DNA from: Pseudoalteromonas sp. N1230-9 | GTDB taxonomy: Bacteria; Pseudomonadota; Gammaproteobacteria; Enterobacterales; Alteromonadaceae | NCBI RefSeq assembly: GCF_032716425.1 | Contig: NZ_CP090419.1 | Location: forward strand, 3,469,001 to 3,533,000 | Length of the DNA stretch: 64,000 bases | Reading direction: 5' to 3' | Shown: piece after piece, positions 29,323 to 38,299 of the stretch | How the letters are laid out: each line of letters starts with the position of its first letter | Position numbering within the stretch: position 1 is the stretch's first letter | Notes under the pieces: generated by a model | Database searches by the model: none | The model's input: the letters and a program-made list of their open reading frames with translations, nothing else | Told to the model about the DNA's origin: nothing | Made by a program: the position numbers and the translations under genes

Positions 29323-29467
29323 AAAACGCCTCAAAGGTTACCGGTAACTAATCGCATTAGTGTAACCTATCGTCGCAAAATACGCATTAGATTGTAAAAA
29401 TCACTCAACCCACTGCACTAATCATGTTATAAAACAGGCTCTTTTTCATTACCGTTCTAGGGTTATT

Positions 29468-31312
29468 ATGAAGTTTAAACCATTACTTTTAAGTCTTGCT
29501 ATGGCCGGAGCTTGCTCTCAAGCAACTGCTGACGCAATCAGCCAGCACACTTACGCAAACTTAGATGACGTAACAACCACTCACCTATTACTAGATTTAG
29601 ATGTTGATTTTGATGATAAGCAATTAGAAGGTTTTGTTGAGCATACGCTAGATTGGCATAATGCAACCAGCAAAACGCTTGTTCTTGATACCCGCGATTT
29701 AGATATCGACAAAGTCATGTATCAAGATGACAAAGGCAGCTGGCACAACGCTGACTTTACCCTTGCTGCACGTGATGACGTAAAGGGCTCAAAATTAACA
29801 ATTAAATTTAAAAGCCAAGCGGTTAAGGCGCGTATTTACTACAACAGCCGCCCAGAAGCTTCAGGTTTACAGTGGTTAACACCAGAGCAAACAGCCAGTA
29901 AGTCACACCCCTTTATGTACAGCCAATCACAAGCAATTCATGCTCGTAGTTGGATCCCAGTACAAGATACGCCAGCAATGCGCGTGACGTACTCTGCTCG
30001 TATTCACACACCAAAAGATATTCGTGCGGTAATGAGTGCAGACAACAAAGATGCGCTCTATAAAGATGGTGACTATTTATTCAATATGCCACAACCCATC
30101 TCACCATACTTAATCGCAATTGGTGCGGGTAATCTAGAATTCAAAGCCATGTCTAAGCAAACCGGTATTTTTGCTGAGCCAACCATTTTAGATGCATCTG
30201 TGGCTGAGTTTGACGACACGCAAGCGATGATCGATAAAACGAACGCGATGTACGGCGAATATGCATGGGGGCGCTATGACTTATTAATGCTACCACCAAG
30301 CTTCCCATTTGGTGGCATGGAAAACCCGCGTTTATCATTCATCACTCCAACGGTCGTTGCTGGCGATAAGAGCTTAGTAAATCTAATTGCTCACGAGCTT
30401 GCTCACTCTTGGTCGGGTAACTTAGTGACGAATGCAACGTGGGAAGATTTATGGCTAAACGAAGGCTTCACGTCTTACGTTGAAAACCGCATTATGGAAG
30501 AAGTATTTGGTCGTGACCGTGCTGTGATGGAGCAAGCGCTCGATGCCGCTGGCTTACGTAAGCTAATTAAAACGTTACCGGCACCAGATACACGCCTTAA
30601 CTTAAAACTTAATGGCCGTGATCCTGATGATGCATTTAGTTCAGTGCCTTACACCAAAGGCCAGCTTTTCTTAATCTACCTAGAAAACAAGTTTGGTCGT
30701 GATAAATTCGATCCATTTGTAAAAGCTTACTTCGATGAGTTCTCATTTAAGTCTTTAACAACAGCTCAGTTTGTTACTTACTTAAAAGCCAACTTAATCG
30801 AAAAGTATCCAGGCATTGTAAGCATGGATAAAGTAAATGAGTGGATTTTTGAGCCTGGTTTACCAAGTGATGCGCCAAACCCAACGTCTGATGCATTCGA
30901 TAAAGTCGACGCAGTTACAAAAACATGGTTAAACGGTGAAATTAGCGCAGCGGACTTACCAACCGCGGATTGGTCTGTTCATGAGTGGCTACACTTTTTA
31001 AATAATCTACCTCGTGATTTAAGCATTGAGAAAATGACTGAGCTTGATAACCAGTTCAATCTAACGCAGTCAACTAATGCTGAGCGTGCTTTTGCATGGT
31101 TTATGCTAGCGGTAGGTAATGGTTATCAACCTATCTATCCTGCGCTTGATAAGCACTTATCTGGTATTGGTCGCCGTAAGTTAATTGTGCCACTTTATAA
31201 AGCACTAATTAAAAACGGTAAAAAAGACTGGGCGCATGATGTGTACTTAAAAGCCCGTGCGGGTTATCACCCACTTGCACAAGGTACCGTTGACGGCTTA
31301 TTCGCAAAATAA
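29468..31312 (+). CDS. M1-family metallo-aminopeptidase, exported
   Basis: This 614-residue zinc aminopeptidase of the leukotriene A4 hydrolase-like branch has a signal peptide (cleavage after about ATADA, near residue 23). The zinc site HELAHSWSG has His309 and His313, with the third ligand Glu332 in NEGFTSYVE 18 residues later. The substrate-binding GGMEN motif precedes it. The C-terminal helical domain of the LTA4H type (residues ~490-610) is also present. It would trim peptides in the periplasm or outside the cell. A bidirectional terminator follows. Confidence 0.95.
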   Translation: MKFKPLLLSLAMAGACSQATADAISQHTYANLDDVTTTHLLLDLDVDFDDKQLEGFVEHTLDWHNATSKTLVLDTRDLDIDKVMYQDDKGSWHNADFTLAARDDVKGSKLTIKFKSQAVKARIYYNSRPEASGLQWLTPEQTASKSHPFMYSQSQAIHARSWIPVQDTPAMRVTYSARIHTPKDIRAVMSADNKDALYKDGDYLFNMPQPISPYLIAIGAGNLEFKAMSKQTGIFAEPTILDASVAEFDDTQAMIDKTNAMYGEYAWGRYDLLMLPPSFPFGGMENPRLSFITPTVVAGDKSLVNLIAHELAHSWSGNLVTNATWEDLWLNEGFTSYVENRIMEEVFGRDRAVMEQALDAAGLRKLIKTLPAPDTRLNLKLNGRDPDDAFSSVPYTKGQLFLIYLENKFGRDKFDPFVKAYFDEFSFKSLTTAQFVTYLKANLIEKYPGIVSMDKVNEWIFEPGLPSDAPNPTSDAFDKVDAVTKTWLNGEISAADLPTADWSVHEWLHFLNNLPRDLSIEKMTELDNQFNLTQSTNAERAFAWFMLAVGNGYQPIYPALDKHLSGIGRRKLIVPLYKALIKNGKKDWAHDVYLKARAGYHPLAQGTVDGLFAK

Positions 31313-31324
31313 TAAGTCAAACAC

Positions 31325-31356
31325 AAAAAAGGCGCTGAAAATCAGCGCCTTTTAAT
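31325..31356. terminator. Bidirectional terminator
   Basis: AAAAGGCGCTGA and TCAGCGCCTTTT form a perfect 12-bp stem with an AAA loop, between the convergent aminopeptidase and DUF2057 genes. Confidence 0.9.
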
Positions 31357-31366
31357 TTTCCAATTA

Positions 31367-31984
31367 TTAGTTCGTCACTTTATCTAAAAATGCACGACGC
31401 TCTTCAGGGCTGGCTTGTTGCCACCAAAACTCAAGCATTGCCGCTGCATTTGGGGTATTTTTCAAGCTCGCCTGTCCACCAGGTACTTTTGCTGGCAAAG
31501 TTACAGGTGCAGTCGTTGCCGGTTGACTACTTGATGCAGCAACAGGCGCACTCGCCATGGCTTGAGCAGGTGCTGCACGATAGCCAATGATTGATAATGG
31601 CATAGCAAGCTCACTGCCTTTTGCTTTTAAACTTACTTGCGGTGATTCAGCAAACACTTCTGCTGCCACCGCATTGCTGGCACGATTAAACACTAAATCA
31701 TAGTTTTTGCCGCTTTCAACCGTTACTTCAACCCAAAAAGGCTCAGACTCAACAACTTGATGATCGTCATAACCTTGTTCATAAAGGTCAGTGTATTTTA
31801 ACTTTAACTGGTAAGTCCCAGGTGCAAGCTCAACATCGTCAACTCGACTAAAAAACGATTGTTCTATTAAACGTTCACCTACCTGTAAAGGCACAAACTC
31901 TTCTGGAAAGTGGATAGTTTCAGCTAGACTGCTGGCACTATAAAATAGTGCAAACACACTACCTAGTAATACTGACTTACGCAT
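31367..31984 (-). CDS. DUF2057 (YccT-like) periplasmic protein
   Basis: This 205-residue protein has a signal peptide (MRKSVLLGSVFALFYSASSLA). The DUF2057 beta-rich domain follows (FPEEFVPLQVGERLIEQSFF, ELAPGTYQLKLKYTDLYEQG), then a low-complexity Ala/Pro/Ser linker and a short C-terminal helix ending LEFWWQQASPEERRAFLDKV. In E. coli the relative YccT inhibits curli fibre assembly. ATG at 31984, with AAGGAG upstream, is chosen over a GTG six bases earlier. No curli genes are present nearby, though a CsgD-like regulator lies 700 bp away. Confidence 0.88.
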   Translation of the reverse strand: MRKSVLLGSVFALFYSASSLAETIHFPEEFVPLQVGERLIEQSFFSRVDDVELAPGTYQLKLKYTDLYEQGYDDHQVVESEPFWVEVTVESGKNYDLVFNRASNAVAAEVFAESPQVSLKAKGSELAMPLSIIGYRAAPAQAMASAPVAASSSQPATTAPVTLPAKVPGGQASLKNTPNAAAMLEFWWQQASPEERRAFLDKVTN

Positions 31985-32088
31985 GATCACTCCTTGGTTG
32001 TTTAACTTGCGGCAGTTTCAGTTTGACACTGCAAATAAAGTTTGTCATTAGTGTGCGGTCAATTAACCACGAATTAAGAGAGCTAAGT

Positions 32089-32460
32089 ATGAGCCAAGAG
32101 ACTATTTTTACAAAGATAATTAACCGCGAAATCCCTTCTGATATCGTGTATGAGGATGATTTAGCACTCGCCTTTAAAGATATAAACCCACAAGCGCCGT
32201 TTCATGTATTAATTATTCCAAAAACGCCTATTGCAACGATTAACGACATCACACAGGAGCATGCCCCTCTTGTTGGTCATTTATATGTAGTGGCTGCAAA
32301 ACTCGCGAAACAATTTGGTTTTAGTGATGATGGTTTTCGTGTCGTTATGAATTGCAATGACCATGGCGGCCAAACCGTGTACCATATCCACCTACACATG
32401 CTTGCAGGTAAAGAGATGGGGTGGCCTCCTTATCAAGATAAGAAGAAACAACAAATCTAA
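32089..32460 (+). CDS. hinT: HIT-family purine nucleoside phosphoramidase
   Basis: HinT hydrolyses adenosine 5'-phosphoramidates and similar P-N bonds in the cytoplasm. The 123-residue protein has the catalytic triad motif HIHLH near residues 102-106, within QTVYHIHLHMLAG, and starts METIFTKIINREIPSD-like (MSQETIFTKIINREIPSD), as HinT does. ATG at 32089 gives this family start; the 22-codon upstream extension is rejected. Confidence 0.95.
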   Translation: MSQETIFTKIINREIPSDIVYEDDLALAFKDINPQAPFHVLIIPKTPIATINDITQEHAPLVGHLYVVAAKLAKQFGFSDDGFRVVMNCNDHGGQTVYHIHLHMLAGKEMGWPPYQDKKKQQI

Positions 32461-32640
32461 TACGTTTTAATGTTAATAATTGTAAAAAACAATACAAATT
32501 AACTAATACTGTCTATTATAAATAGATATCAGTGAGTTAACATAAATATTAAGGTTAACCAACGGTATTTTTTGAAACAAAATAGACACAAACTGTACTT
32601 TTCCTGCGCAAGACTCAGAAATTTCTAATACGAAAGGGGT

Positions 32641-32660
32641 GGATGGCATGGTAGGATGCA
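32641..32660 (+). promoter_or_regulatory. GGA-rich leader of the CsgD-like gene, possible CsrA site
   Basis: The leader holds two GGA motifs, GGTGGATGG around 32639-32646 and GTAGGATG at 32651-32658. The second lies in the loop of a short GCAT/ATGC hairpin. CsrA binds GGA in loops of leaders, often of biofilm regulators. This is suggestive only. Confidence 0.3.
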
Positions 32661-32690
32661 AGAGTCAACTTTATTCAAGAGTGTATAAAT

Positions 32691-33347
32691 ATGAGTAGTT
32701 CAGCCTTTTTACTATTAGATTCGGAACCGGTTAACACAATTGGCATTAATGTCTTAGAACCTTTATTAAAGACTCAAGGCCTTGCGGTTACATCTGGTAC
32801 TGATATTTCTGAAGTTCCGGAAGGTACACGCTTGTTATTCATTGAAACATCAAGCACCGACGCGTGGGGAAAACTTAAAGAGCAACTGGTGAATCTTCGT
32901 ATTAAATGCGACATTGTATTGTTTAATCTTGATGAAAACCCAGAACTTGCGAATCGCGCTTTATTAACGGGTATTCGTGGTGTGTTCTACACAACTGATA
33001 ATGCCGACGTGTTAATGAAAGGCATTCGTCTATTGTTAGAAGACCAACTTTGGTATCGCCGTGAAATAATGTGTAACGCATTAAATCGCATGTTGCAGTT
33101 CAACAAAGATGCATTACATAAATTGACTGATGGTGATATTGAACCTGTTAAACTAACTAAACGCGAAAAAGCGATCATTTCGCTAATGAGCAAAGGTTCT
33201 AAAAATAAAGAGATTGCTGAGGACTTAAGTATTAGTCCGCACACGGTGAAAACTCATCTATACAGTGCATTTAGAAAAACTAAATGCCGTAACCGTATTG
33301 AGCTTTTATCTTGGGCACAGCAAAATATTCCTGACGAAATTCGTTAA
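32691..33347 (+). CDS. CsgD-like LuxR-family transcriptional regulator
   Basis: This 218-residue protein has a degenerate receiver-like N-terminal domain and a C-terminal LuxR helix-turn-helix (LTKREKAIISLMSKGSKNKE, then SPHTVKTHLYSAFRKTKCRN). The layout and the segments TGIRGVFYTTDN and RNRIELLSWAQQN resemble CsgD of enterobacteria, the master regulator of curli and matrix. As in CsgD, the usual phosphoryl-accepting aspartate context is not evident, so control may not be by phosphorylation. It is followed by a strong terminator and then a hybrid kinase. It probably regulates matrix or adhesion genes elsewhere. Confidence 0.85.
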   Translation: MSSSAFLLLDSEPVNTIGINVLEPLLKTQGLAVTSGTDISEVPEGTRLLFIETSSTDAWGKLKEQLVNLRIKCDIVLFNLDENPELANRALLTGIRGVFYTTDNADVLMKGIRLLLEDQLWYRREIMCNALNRMLQFNKDALHKLTDGDIEPVKLTKREKAIISLMSKGSKNKEIAEDLSISPHTVKTHLYSAFRKTKCRNRIELLSWAQQNIPDEIR

Positions 33348-33360
33348 GATTTATTCTCTA

Positions 33361-33389
33361 AAAAACAGACGCACATTGCGTCTGTTTTT
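33361..33389 (+). terminator. Terminator of the CsgD-like gene
   Basis: AAAAACAGACGCA and TGCGTCTGTTTTT form a 13-bp stem with a CAT loop, followed by GTTT. Confidence 0.92.
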
Positions 33390-33456
33390 GTTTCTGGTTG
33401 CTAAACATAACAATAGACTTTATTCTCAAGCTGTTCATTAATGCCTCGGAAATACA

Positions 33457-35613
33457 ATGCTCGACTCAGCGACCCTCTACTATGCAAGCGCAGCCATGAT
33501 GGCTGTAATGACATTACTTAGTTATCTCACGTGGCGAACCAACAAAAATACTCCAGGCACCTTACTTTATATTTTTTACCCATTGGTGATGTTTATTTCA
33601 GTTATGAGCTTTGCACTGCATGGTCATATCAATAATATCGCGAGTATTTCTATTGCTAACTCATTTATGTTTAGCGCATCAATCATCCACGTTCTCGCAA
33701 TTTGCCAATTTTTTAATGCGAAATGTATTGGCTTGAGAATCTTTATTGGCATAACTATCACGCTAGCACTAACAATGATTTACCTTGCCACAGACAATAC
33801 CGAACTGCGTAGTCGAATACTCGTCTCAGATTTACAGCACATTATTGAATCATTATTTTTGCTGGCTCTGTTTATTCGTAATGGTCGTAAAAACTATCCG
33901 AATGGCAGCATTGTATACATCATGATTTTAATAATTATTCTTGCGGTATTCACTGGTCGCACGTTAATGATGGGTGATGTCAGTACAGCCAATTTATTAT
34001 CTGAGAACTGGTTTAGTATCACGCTGTTTATCAATGGTGTCATTGCACCTATGTTTTACGCCACTGGCATGGCTTTACTTTGTAATGAAAGACGCGAGCA
34101 GAATTTAAATCAGCTCACCGAAAAAGCGCATAAAGATCTCGAAATCAGAGGGTTATTTTTATCAACTATCAGCCATGAAATTCGTACTCCTTTAAACGGT
34201 ATCTTAGGCAGTGCGCAGCTAATTATGAACCAATCTAGCGATCCTCGAGATAAACCTTATTGCGAAGCGATTATTAACTCAGCTGAATCCCTTAATTTAC
34301 TGGTCGATAAGGTACTTGATTATGCAAGTCTCGACCAGCGAGACGAAGCCCTCTACGAAGAAGACGTTGAACTAAAAACATGGCTCAATAACTTGTGCCT
34401 ATTGCTGAGTCCTCTGGCTGAACAAAAGCACTTAAAGTTTGAACTTATTTATGATCTTCCTGAGCAAGCATGTTACTACTGTGATCAACAAAAGCTCAGA
34501 CAAGTCATCATCAATCTTGTCGGTAATGCGATTAAATTTACAGATCACGGCTCAGTCAAAATTCATGTAAAACTACTTCAAGAAGGTCAGTTTGAAAACC
34601 TACTTCGCATCAGTGTTATTGACTCAGGCCCTGGCATTGAAGATGAAGAAATAGCATATCTAACAGAACCCTATGTACAAAGTAGCGCAGGAAAAGAAAA
34701 AGGCGGTACAGGCCTTGGCCTTGCGATTACCAGTCGCTTGCTTGAAAAGCTCGGCAGTAAATTAAATATAGAGAGTGAGCTGTCAAAAGGCAGTACGTTT
34801 AGCTTTGATATTAACCTTGCTGTTGGTGAATTAAGCCTTGTAGAACAACGCCATCAATCTAAAGATTATGTCACCGGCTTGGATGTTTTGTTAGTAGAGG
34901 ACCTCGACTTAAACCAAAAAATTGCGATTGAATTTATGGCTGATGACGAGCATAAAATTAAGCTGGCAAAAGACGGTAACAGCGCAATTGAGCTGATGCA
35001 AAAACACCACTTTGATGTCGTACTTCTCGATATGAATTTACCGGATCTCACAGGCCAAGAAGTACTTAAAAGGCTCAAGGCGATGGACCATCTAAACCAA
35101 CGTACTCCTGTGCTTGCTTTTACTGCAAGCCTCAGTCCTGATGAAATAAAAGAATACTTGGCTCTAGGTATAAAAGACATCGTTGGCAAACCAATCAAAC
35201 AGCAAAAGCTGCGCCAAGCGCTTAGTGACTCACAGTCAAATCAAGCTGCGAGCATCGCAGTCGAGCTTCGAGATACTCTTTATGATGAAACAGCTGCCGC
35301 AGCACTTATTAGTTCATTCAATGAAGATGAAGTATCCTCTATTTATAATGAATTTGTTTTATCAGCCCGTAACAAGCTAATTCGCTGCCAGCAACTCGTT
35401 GAAGATGATAAAGAGCAATGTATAAAGCTATTGCACCGCCAAGCAAGTACTGCATTACAGCTTGGCTTTAACCGCTATGGCTTAGAGTTAAAAAAAGTAG
35501 AACGTAAATTACTCGATAATAAGCCCCTAAAGGAATCTCTCACCGGTGCGCTAGGCCTTTGGCAAGAAAGCTTGCAGGCATATTTGGCACATGTAAGAAG
35601 TGAGCTGAGCTAA
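33457..35613 (+). CDS. Hybrid sensor histidine kinase with receiver and HPt domains
   Basis: In this 718-residue membrane protein about seven helices (residues 1-205) form the sensor. A HisKA domain follows with His240 in STISHEIRTPLNG, then a HATPase domain (NLVGNAIKFTDHG, DSGPGIED, GTGLGLAITSRLLEKLG). The receiver has Asp525 in VVLLDMNLPD and a GKPI lysine. A C-terminal helical domain with His660 in LLHRQASTALQLGF looks like an HPt domain. It is thus a complete ArcB/TorS-type phosphorelay. No cognate regulator lies directly beside it; the CsgD-like gene upstream is a possible but unproven partner. Confidence 0.92.
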   Translation: MLDSATLYYASAAMMAVMTLLSYLTWRTNKNTPGTLLYIFYPLVMFISVMSFALHGHINNIASISIANSFMFSASIIHVLAICQFFNAKCIGLRIFIGITITLALTMIYLATDNTELRSRILVSDLQHIIESLFLLALFIRNGRKNYPNGSIVYIMILIIILAVFTGRTLMMGDVSTANLLSENWFSITLFINGVIAPMFYATGMALLCNERREQNLNQLTEKAHKDLEIRGLFLSTISHEIRTPLNGILGSAQLIMNQSSDPRDKPYCEAIINSAESLNLLVDKVLDYASLDQRDEALYEEDVELKTWLNNLCLLLSPLAEQKHLKFELIYDLPEQACYYCDQQKLRQVIINLVGNAIKFTDHGSVKIHVKLLQEGQFENLLRISVIDSGPGIEDEEIAYLTEPYVQSSAGKEKGGTGLGLAITSRLLEKLGSKLNIESELSKGSTFSFDINLAVGELSLVEQRHQSKDYVTGLDVLLVEDLDLNQKIAIEFMADDEHKIKLAKDGNSAIELMQKHHFDVVLLDMNLPDLTGQEVLKRLKAMDHLNQRTPVLAFTASLSPDEIKEYLALGIKDIVGKPIKQQKLRQALSDSQSNQAASIAVELRDTLYDETAAAALISSFNEDEVSSIYNEFVLSARNKLIRCQQLVEDDKEQCIKLLHRQASTALQLGFNRYGLELKKVERKLLDNKPLKESLTGALGLWQESLQAYLAHVRSELS

Positions 35614-35708
35614 ATTAGGTGCCGTTTTTACGGAGTTAATTAAATATACAAAGTGCCGTTACTCAAGTAATGATAATTTAAAGCACTCCAGAACCAAGGA
35701 TAGGACTT

Positions 35709-35972
35709 ATGCTGATTTTTAAAATTTTAATTTTAGTTGCATTATTAAAGCTGTTAATAAATACCGAACGACCCAGTTTATGTGCGGGTATTTACACAGC
35801 TATTGTGTTGTTGTTTAACCTAATGTTCGGCCTTGGTTTCATTACATCCATTGTTGGTGCTGCCATTTCTGGGGTATTAGCGTTAATTTATTTTTGGCTG
35901 TTAAACCATTTCAGGGATACTGCTATTTTTTGGCTGGTACTCATTTTAGGGCTCGCTATTGGTTTAGTTTAG
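35709..35972 (+). CDS. Small integral membrane protein of unknown function
   Basis: This 87-residue protein is nearly all hydrophobic, with three membrane helices (about 1-16, 24-60 broken by glycines, 68-87). ATG at 35709 has AAGGATAGG upstream. It sits alone between the hybrid kinase and manC, with no shared promoter evident. I do not recognise a family. Confidence 0.7.
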   Translation: MLIFKILILVALLKLLINTERPSLCAGIYTAIVLLFNLMFGLGFITSIVGAAISGVLALIYFWLLNHFRDTAIFWLVLILGLAIGLV

Positions 35973-36035
35973 CTTGCCCTCTGTGGCTCCCCTTGAGTAA
36001 AGAACATAATAACGTTTTCAGTAAGTGCAACTTAC

Positions 36036-37469
36036 TTAAACATCAGAGTTGTGGCCATTTCGGCCATACTCATCTTCAAAACGTTCAATATCACATTCAT
36101 CTAAAATACCTCCGGTTTGCACCTCAATAACAATAAGTGGCTCATGGTAATAGTTAGCTAAACGATGTATTTGCTTTGCTGCAATATAGCAAGACTGATC
36201 GGCACTTAGTTCAAATTCATCATCACCTACACGTACACTTGCAATACCTGAAACCACAACCCAATGCTCTGCTCGATGTTGGTGCCGTTGTGTAGACAGC
36301 TTAGCGCCACTATTGACACTAATTTTTTTTACTTTAAAGCCAACGCTTTCTACCAATGTGCGATAGTTACCCCACGGCCTAAATACGACCTGATGGTGCG
36401 TTAGTTTATCGCTTGCTGATACAGCAAGTTGTTTGAGTAATTCAGGGAGTTTATTAAGGGCATTTTTATCAGCCACTAAAGTCGCATCATGGGTATGTAT
36501 AATTGCTTTATTAGTCACACCTAACGCGGCAATTGTATGGTCGGCTTCGCTTATTAGTAGATTATTGTCGCTATCAACGCTCACCCCTTGTGAGCTTAAG
36601 TAATTACCAAACGGGTCTTTATCAGCAAGTGTCGAAAGCGCAGAAAAGCTCCCTATATCACTCCAATGTAAATCAACCGGGATCACTGCGACATTGTCGC
36701 TACGCTCTAAAATAGCATAATCAATTGAATCACTTGGGCATGTACTGAGTACTTTATCATTCGGCCTGAGAAAACCTAGATCTTCTTTAAATTCAGCAGC
36801 TTTAGTGACACTGTGTGCTATTTTTGGTGCAAAGCGATTAAGTTCGTTTAAATACACATTAGGTAGAAACAAAAACATGCCACTATTCCAGTTATAGTCA
36901 CCACTAAGTACGTATTGCTCAGCCAACTTTTGGGCTGGCTTTTCTTTAAACTCTGCAACTTTAAAGCACCCTTCACGGCTCAGTTCTTCACCTTGGCGGA
37001 TGTAGCCATAACCGGTATGGGGTACGGTCGGTTTAATTGCAAACGTTATTAGTTGCTGCTGTTCACAAAGAGCAATAGCGTCATCTAATCGCGCTATTAA
37101 CTTTTCAAAATCACTAATATGGTGGTCAGCGGGCATGACTAATAGCGGATCCATTAAACCATTTTGCACTGCATATTCAGCGGCTAGTGCGATAGCTGGT
37201 GCCGTGTTTTTACCTTCTGGCTCAAGTAGCAAAGTAAAGTCATCAACGACCTCTGATACCTGTGACTTCGCAATAAAGCGGTGCTCTTCATTACATACCA
37301 AAATAGGCGGATTGAAGCGCGAGCTTGTCACTCGTTTCAATGTACTTTGTAGTAGTGACTCATCACTAAGCAAAGATAAAAATTGCTTAGGCATTGCTTT
37401 ACGCGACAATGGCCATAGACGAGAGCCGATGCCACCAGCAAGAATAACAGGCGTGATTTTGTAACTCAT
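36036..37469 (-). CDS. manC: Mannose-1-phosphate guanylyltransferase / mannose-6-phosphate isomerase
   Basis: This bifunctional enzyme of the AlgA/CpsB/ManC type makes GDP-mannose for polysaccharides. The 477-residue protein has the nucleotidyltransferase signature VILAGGIGSRLWPLSR at 8-23 and EFKEKPA. The C-terminal cupin isomerase domain (FRPWGNYRTLV, STQRHQHRAEHWVVVSG) carries metal-binding His and Glu residues. It stands alone, without manB, gmd or glycosyltransferases nearby, so the polysaccharide it serves is encoded elsewhere. Confidence 0.94.
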   Translation of the reverse strand: MSYKITPVILAGGIGSRLWPLSRKAMPKQFLSLLSDESLLQSTLKRVTSSRFNPPILVCNEEHRFIAKSQVSEVVDDFTLLLEPEGKNTAPAIALAAEYAVQNGLMDPLLVMPADHHISDFEKLIARLDDAIALCEQQQLITFAIKPTVPHTGYGYIRQGEELSREGCFKVAEFKEKPAQKLAEQYVLSGDYNWNSGMFLFLPNVYLNELNRFAPKIAHSVTKAAEFKEDLGFLRPNDKVLSTCPSDSIDYAILERSDNVAVIPVDLHWSDIGSFSALSTLADKDPFGNYLSSQGVSVDSDNNLLISEADHTIAALGVTNKAIIHTHDATLVADKNALNKLPELLKQLAVSASDKLTHHQVVFRPWGNYRTLVESVGFKVKKISVNSGAKLSTQRHQHRAEHWVVVSGIASVRVGDDEFELSADQSCYIAAKQIHRLANYYHEPLIVIEVQTGGILDECDIERFEDEYGRNGHNSDV

Positions 37470-37525
37470 GATTGCTTACAGTAAAAAAACCAACCATGAG
37501 TTTAACAAACTTTTAAGAGTTCGGC

Positions 37526-38299
37526 TTAGAGTAACTGAAATTGATCAGCATCTAAGTGGGCAGGAAAAGTACGGCGAAAATCCTCCAGTGGTGATTTTTC
37601 TAAATGCTGAATAATGATACCCGACTGATTATCATCGAGCTTAGCAAGTGTTTCCCCTTTAAAATCATAAATTGCTGTGCCACCACTGTGAGCAACATCA
37701 TTGCCATCTTCTCCGACACGATTGACACCTGCAACATAACAAAGGTTTTCCATCGCTCGTGCTTTTAATAATGTGTCCCATACATGACGTCTGGCTGCTG
37801 GCCAGTTTGCGATATTAATCATTACATCATAATCATCATTGTTACGCTGAAACACGGGAAAGCGTAAGTCATAACACACTTGTGGGAGAATACGAAAATC
37901 ATTGATGGTAAACACCTCACGCTGTTTCCCTGCAATAACATAATCGCCTTCGTTACCTAAGCAGAATAAATGGCGTTTATCGTAAAATCTCACTTCACCA
38001 TTTGGCCAAACCCAATAAAAGCGGTTTGCCTTTTTGTCTCCTTGCACAACCAGCACAGACCCAGCAATCACGGCATTCTTTTGCTTTGCAGTGGCTTGTA
38101 ACCAATTTAGTACTTCACCCTGCTCTGGCTCACTGCAATCAAGATTAATCGCAAAACCCGTGGCAAAGGTTTCTGGTAATACAATTAAATCAACTTGCTC
38201 ATTGAAGCTATTAAGCTGCTCAGTAAAGCGTGCAAGGTTAGCGCTTTTATCAAGCCAATGCAGTGATGACTGTACTAAAGCTAAGGTTAAAGTTGACAT
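37526..38299 (-). CDS. yafV: Omega-amidase YafV (nitrilase superfamily)
   Basis: The 257-residue nitrilase-fold enzyme has the Glu-Lys-Cys triad: Glu in LPETFATGF, Lys in YDKRHLF and Cys in QVCYDLRFP. YafV-type omega-amidases hydrolyse 2-oxoglutaramate, the product left when glutamine donates an amino group. It overlaps mtnE by 13 bp, and a glutamine-using MtnE would produce exactly this compound. The pair would therefore pull methionine formation forward and recover 2-oxoglutarate. The family is secure; the coupling is inferred from overlap and known chemistry. Confidence 0.92.
   Translation of the reverse strand: MSTLTLALVQSSLHWLDKSANLARFTEQLNSFNEQVDLIVLPETFATGFAINLDCSEPEQGEVLNWLQATAKQKNAVIAGSVLVVQGDKKANRFYWVWPNGEVRFYDKRHLFCLGNEGDYVIAGKQREVFTINDFRILPQVCYDLRFPVFQRNNDDYDVMINIANWPAARRHVWDTLLKARAMENLCYVAGVNRVGEDGNDVAHSGGTAIYDFKGETLAKLDDNQSGIIIQHLEKSPLEDFRRTFPAHLDADQFQLL

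Noticed and set aside
36036..37469. Capsule or exopolysaccharide gene cluster around manC
   Set aside because: No glycosyltransferase, export or other sugar-nucleotide gene is adjacent; manC is isolated.
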